Below are positions 59,501 through 64,000 of a stretch of 64,000 nt of DNA, piece by piece (positions within the stretch are counted from its first letter, which is position 1; each line of letters opens with the position of its first letter). The DNA is from Armillaria gallica (lineage: Eukaryota > Basidiomycota > Agaricomycetes > Agaricales > Physalacriaceae). A model generated the notes under the pieces. The model saw only the letters and a program-made list of their open reading frames with translations. It was not told where the DNA came from and did not search any database. Position numbers and translations under genes: made by a program. Location of the stretch: positions 248,001-312,000 of the forward strand of contig JBANDB010000018.1 in NCBI GenBank assembly GCA_037576215.1, in the 5' to 3' direction.

Positions 59501-62500
59501 TCATTTTGAATAGCATGACCGTCTTCGTGCTCAGCAGTATCGTCTTCGTCCGCTTTATTATCTGAATCTAAATCATCTGATGACAGCACCTTGTCCAAAT
59601 CATCAGCAGCAGGAGTGTCGACGAAAGGTTCTGTGGGTTCTACCAAGTCCACACTATGCCCACTTACGGGCTCCTCGTACATTTCCACAGGCTCCTCATA
59701 TGAAGGCTGTTCGTTAACGATCAGACTAACACCCTTTATGGGCTTACATTCTGGTGATGGATCCTGACCGTCTATGTAAGATTCATAGCTTGTCCAATAC
59801 AATCCCTGGAATTCGTGACTTTTAAAGTGATCTTCATAGTCCATAAGATACGAACACACCTGCTGCGTGGATAGCTCTTGGTGGGAAAGCATCATATAAG
59901 CACAATGCTGTAACAATCGCTTAGCCCTCACAGTTATCTCATCCTCATTAGGATCATATTCTCCAAGCTTTTTGACAGACAGCTCCAATGCCGCATACGC
60001 TATGTGAGTCTTTAACTGCAATTTGGTGATATAATCTGTAATATAATACAAAACAGCTTTAGCAGACGCACCGGAACCCACAAACTTAATATCCATATTA
60101 CACCAGACAGCGTGAAGGATAGTCTCATTAAAATTATTAACCAAACCATCTAAACATCGTAAACAGAGCTCACCCTTCTCATAATCGAAGAACGACTCTT
60201 CCTGTATATTTGCTTCGTCTAGATCGAATCGACATACTTTCGGATCTGGGTAATGCCAATACTTATAACACGTCTTAGTGTGCTTGTGGACCTGGCAATC
60301 TACGACTAGATTCCGCAGGTCCCTATCCACCATCGCTTGATCTGGATGATCTGTCAGGATGCCAGTGTCTTGACCTCGGACTGTGGCTGCATGGAATCCA
60401 TCAGACATAACAGGCTCAGAATCCATTGGCACATCTGGTATGTAGTTACTCATTGCGTCATCAAGGAAGGACAACAATCTATCTCGGAACGCATCGTCTC
60501 CAGCATCCATGATGCACCGTTTGATTTCATTCGGATCCAGCACCCCATGCAGCCACACCAACATATGACAATGAAGTGTTCCACAACCCTGTGCTTCCAC
60601 ACATCCATAGTACGCTTTGGTAATACCCAATACTCCTTCGTTCAAACTGAGTTCTTCGCCAGTGAAACCCAATATACTTTTTATAAATGCCTTCATAAAC
60701 AGGTCAAAAAAGTGAGCAGCCACAGCCAGATTCTTGGCTACAAGTATATTTTGGTCACGATACTTTGGGACATCCACCAGTAACAGGTTGTTTATATCAA
60801 TATCCTCTCCACTCAGAAACTTAACAATTGGGTGATAGACGTCTGCGGGATTAATAGTTATATAAAAACTAGGAAGCTCTTTATCCATCATCAATCCCCT
60901 TATCTCATTACGCATCACAGTTTGAGATGAACTCGATCCAGGTACATTCGATGTGACTGCATGTACTTCTTTCATCAATGCGAGTGCGCGACGCTCCTCT
61001 TCATTGCTACATGTTACAAAGTCACCTCTTGATACATGCTCAGCAACGACATGAATCGCCGCCACCAACACTCGCGCAAAGCTCTGAGCAATAGATGGAA
61101 ACGTTGACCGTTTCACCTTCAGACTAGTATGTAACAGCATACTACATCGTTGCAGCATATTGAAAGCGGAAAACAGGAAAGAATGATGCGTCTGGAACCA
61201 CGTATCATTTAAAGAAAAATAATGTTTAATGTGGGTCTTTAGGGAAATCGGTCTGATTCGGGTCCTGTCTTCCATCCCACCTACTCCATAGGGGAAAAGG
61301 GTCGGATACATCATGGGAAATAGCATCGGATTGTAGAATTCCTCGACTGGTTCAGGATTGTGTGATATTTCAATGTACCCACCACCTTTCCGCTTAATGT
61401 GCCTGACAGCAGCTGCACGTAAATTGTTCAAGGATGCGCCACCGTCTACATCGGTTATCACAACATTCTGGAAAGGAACATCAGTTTGCTCTGGGACAGG
61501 TAGCCAATCAGTGGTTTCAGGAGCGTCATACCTGGATGTCAAAGAATCGCCCGCATGTGACAGCAGGACATGCTGAATAGATATGGGCAGTACAGAATTG
61601 CGATCCAACTCACGCAATATGTCTTCGTTGAACTCGATGGAACTATACAGAGGATTATTACACTTAAGCCATTCAAGGGCACGCCTAACACGCACACCGT
61701 TTACAGCCAATGGTTTCGTGTGGTCCTGTAACCAGTCGTCCGATGGTTTATGCGCACCAACAAAAAGGACACATATCGGAGATGTGATCTCCTCGATATT
61801 GGGCAGTAAACTGGTAGCAATGCGAGATGGACGCTGTGGATAAACAATCACATGGCCTTTCATGCCTCTCTGCACATGTCCCGATTCGACTTCCAGACTA
61901 TCATCTTTCAGCTGAATAACATAACATTTGGACCGACACAACGCGATCATACTCTCCTCTATAATGGTCAACTCCTGTAATTCCACTGGCACTTCTCCCA
62001 AAAACAAACCATTGGCGAGACTAAACTTAGGAATCTTATGTTTTTTTATAGACTTGTTACAGGTCGAGCAAATAGACACACATATGTCCTCGTCGTCCCT
62101 TATCTCAATCCCCCGAGGATCCAGCTGTAAACCTGCTAACGGACCAGAATCATAAGGTAGCGGCACATTCGTGCCAGTCCATACGGAACAAGGGTGACCG
62201 TCAACATCACTGGGAACTCGGAGACAAGTCAAGTCACAATCACGCAAATTAGTATTACGCACATCACAAAATGGACAATGTACAGCACAAACAGCACACA
62301 TAGACGTTCGAAGTGCATCACTACCTGTATCAGTCATGAAATCAGACAACAGCCTCTCCTTCAGCGCAGAGGAAGGCCTTGTCAGCCACGCATCTTTAAT
62401 ACCCTGTAGCTTTCTCTTAAACTCAACGAGCTCCTCATTTTGTTCCTCCAGTATGTCCGCAGCTCTTGCTCTGACGTACTCAGCCTGACACTTTCCTTTC

Positions 62501-62709
62501 CTAAGTGTTGTGATATACTCATGTATGATCTTTCTACTGTCCCTTAATGTATCAACACTCCCAGCTAAGCCATGACACTCAATAAGACGCTTACAAGCTC
62601 GATGGGACATACGCTTAACAAGGGAATCTATAGAGAGTAGATAGTTGTCTAACCATCTCATCTGATCTCGTGCAGCCTGTGGCAAATCAGAGGAGGGGGA
62701 AGAAGACAT
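56524..62709 (-). pseudogene. Helitron Rep-helicase (HUH endonuclease plus PIF1-type helicase), four in-frame stops
   Basis: A single 6.2-kb frame. N-terminal zinc-rich region with C-x2-C pairs; DUF6570-like block (CSTCNKSIKKHKIPKFSLAN, about residue 212-232); Helitron-like Rep domain with the HUH motif G-T-L-H-C-H-M-L-V-W (about residue 708) and the two-tyrosine motif Y-Y-I-T-D-Y-I-T-K (about 886); acidic linker; helicase with Walker A GQGETGKS (near 58190), Walker B FIDEVSM (near 57965), AGDFAQLLPVG and the C-terminal TAHKSQGQTLENV. In-frame stops are TGA 59098, TGA 58042, TAG 57715 and TGA 57370; no frameshift. Rep nicks and joins single strands, and the helicase unwinds the element. Defective unless the stops are decoded. 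Confidence 0.88.
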
Positions 62710-62760
62710 GGATTGGTTAGATGCACATGCACCTTCTTTAAAATGCTCTTGAACACAGCA

Positions 62761-63982
62761 TCATAATTGTTTAGTAGAACACAGTGCAATATCCGGTATA
62801 TGATGAGAACGCGCGACTGTAAGCACATACGCTGCCGGTAAGTCCTTGATTAAATCCAAATGAGACAAAGATGACTCTATCCTTTGCACAAGGTCTTCCA
62901 AGAATGTACTCATACATTCACGAGACATGTTCCCTTTATAACCAACAGCACAGACAGCCGAATACAGTTTTTTGCTTGTTAGATGAGCCACCTTAGCAAC
63001 AAACGACTGTAGATATCGCAAGCAATCCAGCGACAGCGATTGACCAGACACGTAAGACTGGGCTATGCGTGAGCAACATGGAACACTACTAGATAACATC
63101 GGACATGCATGAGCTGCGTTGACCCATGCTGTACGAAAACAGTCACCAAGCAGAACGTGAGACAATATAGCAGCTCGCATTTGACCCTCCCCTTTATAGT
63201 CCCTAGGTCGTAACCCATGAAGACCAGCTAGTTCTGTCAACATTCTCATATCCTCACTGAAAACATATATACGTTCGCCCACAGTTTCTCTGCCAAAAAA
63301 CATTGAATGCAAAATACTGATGGCGAGCGAACTCAATTCTCCTGATGGACCTGAGTCAGCAGTCTGGTGCACAGATCGCGACCCTTGAGCAACAGCGCAA
63401 CGAGAACGACCTGGTCCATGAGACGAGGCCCCAGTCAAATGAGATCCTTCCATTACCGAATCAATGTTGTCGTTGGAAACAGACAATGACCGGACAGCAA
63501 CAGAGGATACGACCCTCCTGCCCTGAGTGAGAAAGGGTCGCACATCAGACATATCACAGCACTCTACATCACTGCGAAAAGTCTGGCAGGCCGAAGAGAC
63601 TACACGAGCACTACAGCGGAGCACAGGCACTACAGGGGTCTCACGCAAGAATGACTGCGCAGATCCAGTCACTGGGTAGAGAGTCAGCAGCGTTCCGATC
63701 CCATCTATGCATTGAGCGCTTACCCGGGCGAAACAAATTGTTGTACACAGCCACTAGGTCTGTCCCAATCATTGCATCGCAGTCATCAATAGGCTGTATT
63801 TCGAATGGAAGCACCAATGTAGCAGCTCCAAATTCGCCCTGCACAGTAACATTTAAATCGGCAGACTCAGAACGGACGACGTCTTCGAGGAAGGAGAAGT
63901 AAGCTGAGGATAGAACAGAGCACCTATTAGACGTAAAGGTCGTCCTGAAGCCAGAGCATCCAGCCAATGTCAGAATTTCCAT
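62761..63982 (-). CDS. Helitron-upstream ORF, retropepsin-like motif possible
   Basis: Exon 1 (ATG 63980-63982) ends NNLFRP and is joined in phase by a ~52-nt intron (GTAAGC ... CCCAG) to TGSAQSFLRE. The frame then runs about 300 codons to TGA 62761-62763, 52 bp before the Rep-helicase ATG and in the same frame. D-A-M-I-G-T-D-L-V in exon 1 resembles the I-L-G-x-D-W motif near the end of retropepsin domains, but no catalytic D-S/T-G is visible inside the window; that part may lie upstream. The second half is alpha-helical and Cys/Ser-rich. Probably a Helitron accessory gene; function unknown. Confidence 0.5.
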
Positions 63983-64000
63983 ATCGCGGGAGGAAAGAAA

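Larger units (their letters stand above)
56524..63982 (-). mobile_element. Helitron (rolling-circle transposon), possibly continuing past the window end
   Basis: Contains the Rep/helicase gene diagnostic of Helitrons and a companion ORF directly upstream. The 3' terminus (hairpin plus CTRR) and the 5' TC end could not be pinned down. A small hairpin CGGTCT-GATCGT-AGACCG lies just after the helicase stop (about 56506-56523). The left limit given is therefore the end of the helicase frame and the right limit the start of the companion ORF. Confidence 0.75.

Noticed and set aside
1..64000. Nuclear code reassignment of UGA as an explanation for all in-frame TGA codons
   Set aside because: CYP53-like copy 3, type-A P450 and other intact genes end in TGA at family-typical C-termini, so UGA is a normal stop here; local CpG decay is simpler.
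1..64000. CRISPR arrays, rRNA, prokaryotic operons or ribosome-binding sites
   Set aside because: None seen; exon-intron structure and gene families are fungal.

Overview
The window reads as a piece of a filamentous basidiomycete (Agaricomycete-type) genome. Genes are cut by many short GT-AG introns of about 45-65 nt. There are expanded microsomal P450 and F-box families, a chromodomain Ty3/Gypsy element and a fungal-type Helitron. No bacterial features, rRNA, CRISPR array or convincing tRNA were seen.

Layout. 0.9-2.8 kb (minus): two degenerate RING-finger/coiled-coil genes. 3.04-9.81 kb (plus): a nearly full-length chromovirus with 324-bp LTRs that differ at one base and a perfect 5-bp target duplication (ACAGC); it sits in the terminal repeat of a small MITE-like element. 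10.2-22 kb: P450 'type A' (10.2-12.4, intact), CYP53-like P450 copy 1 (13.3-15.3), a truncated RING copy abutting a truncated type-A copy (16.2-16.65), a ~725-bp foldback insertion (16.9-17.6), CYP53-like copy 2 (18.2-20.1) and a fuller RING gene (21.2-22.0). All of these genes are on the minus strand. 22-29 kb: sparse, with a small secreted Kre9/Knh1-like gene and one doubtful small gene. 29.4-36.0 kb (plus strand): CYP53-like copy 3, a type-A pseudogene and CYP53-like copy 4. The P450 region is therefore a large imperfect inverted duplication in a B-A-B / B-A-B arrangement around a ~7-9 kb centre.

36.9-56 kb is accessory DNA: five F-box/LRR-like genes or pseudogenes, a damaged ribonucleotide reductase small-subunit paralogue, a nucleotidyltransferase-fold pseudogene and several unrecognised multi-exon genes. 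56.5-64 kb (minus) is a Helitron: a Rep (HUH, two-Tyr) plus PIF1-type helicase gene, preceded by a second ORF that starts near the window end.

The CYP53-like copies resemble benzoate 4-monooxygenases and share TATA boxes and an upstream CCAAT-containing block. They probably form a co-regulated aromatic-detoxification cluster enlarged by segmental duplication.

Many genes and transposons here are broken by single in-frame stop codons, mostly TGA, with essentially no frameshifts. Family comparison suggests Arg at several of these positions, which fits CGA-to-TGA decay at CpG. This is the most unusual genome-scale signal in the window.
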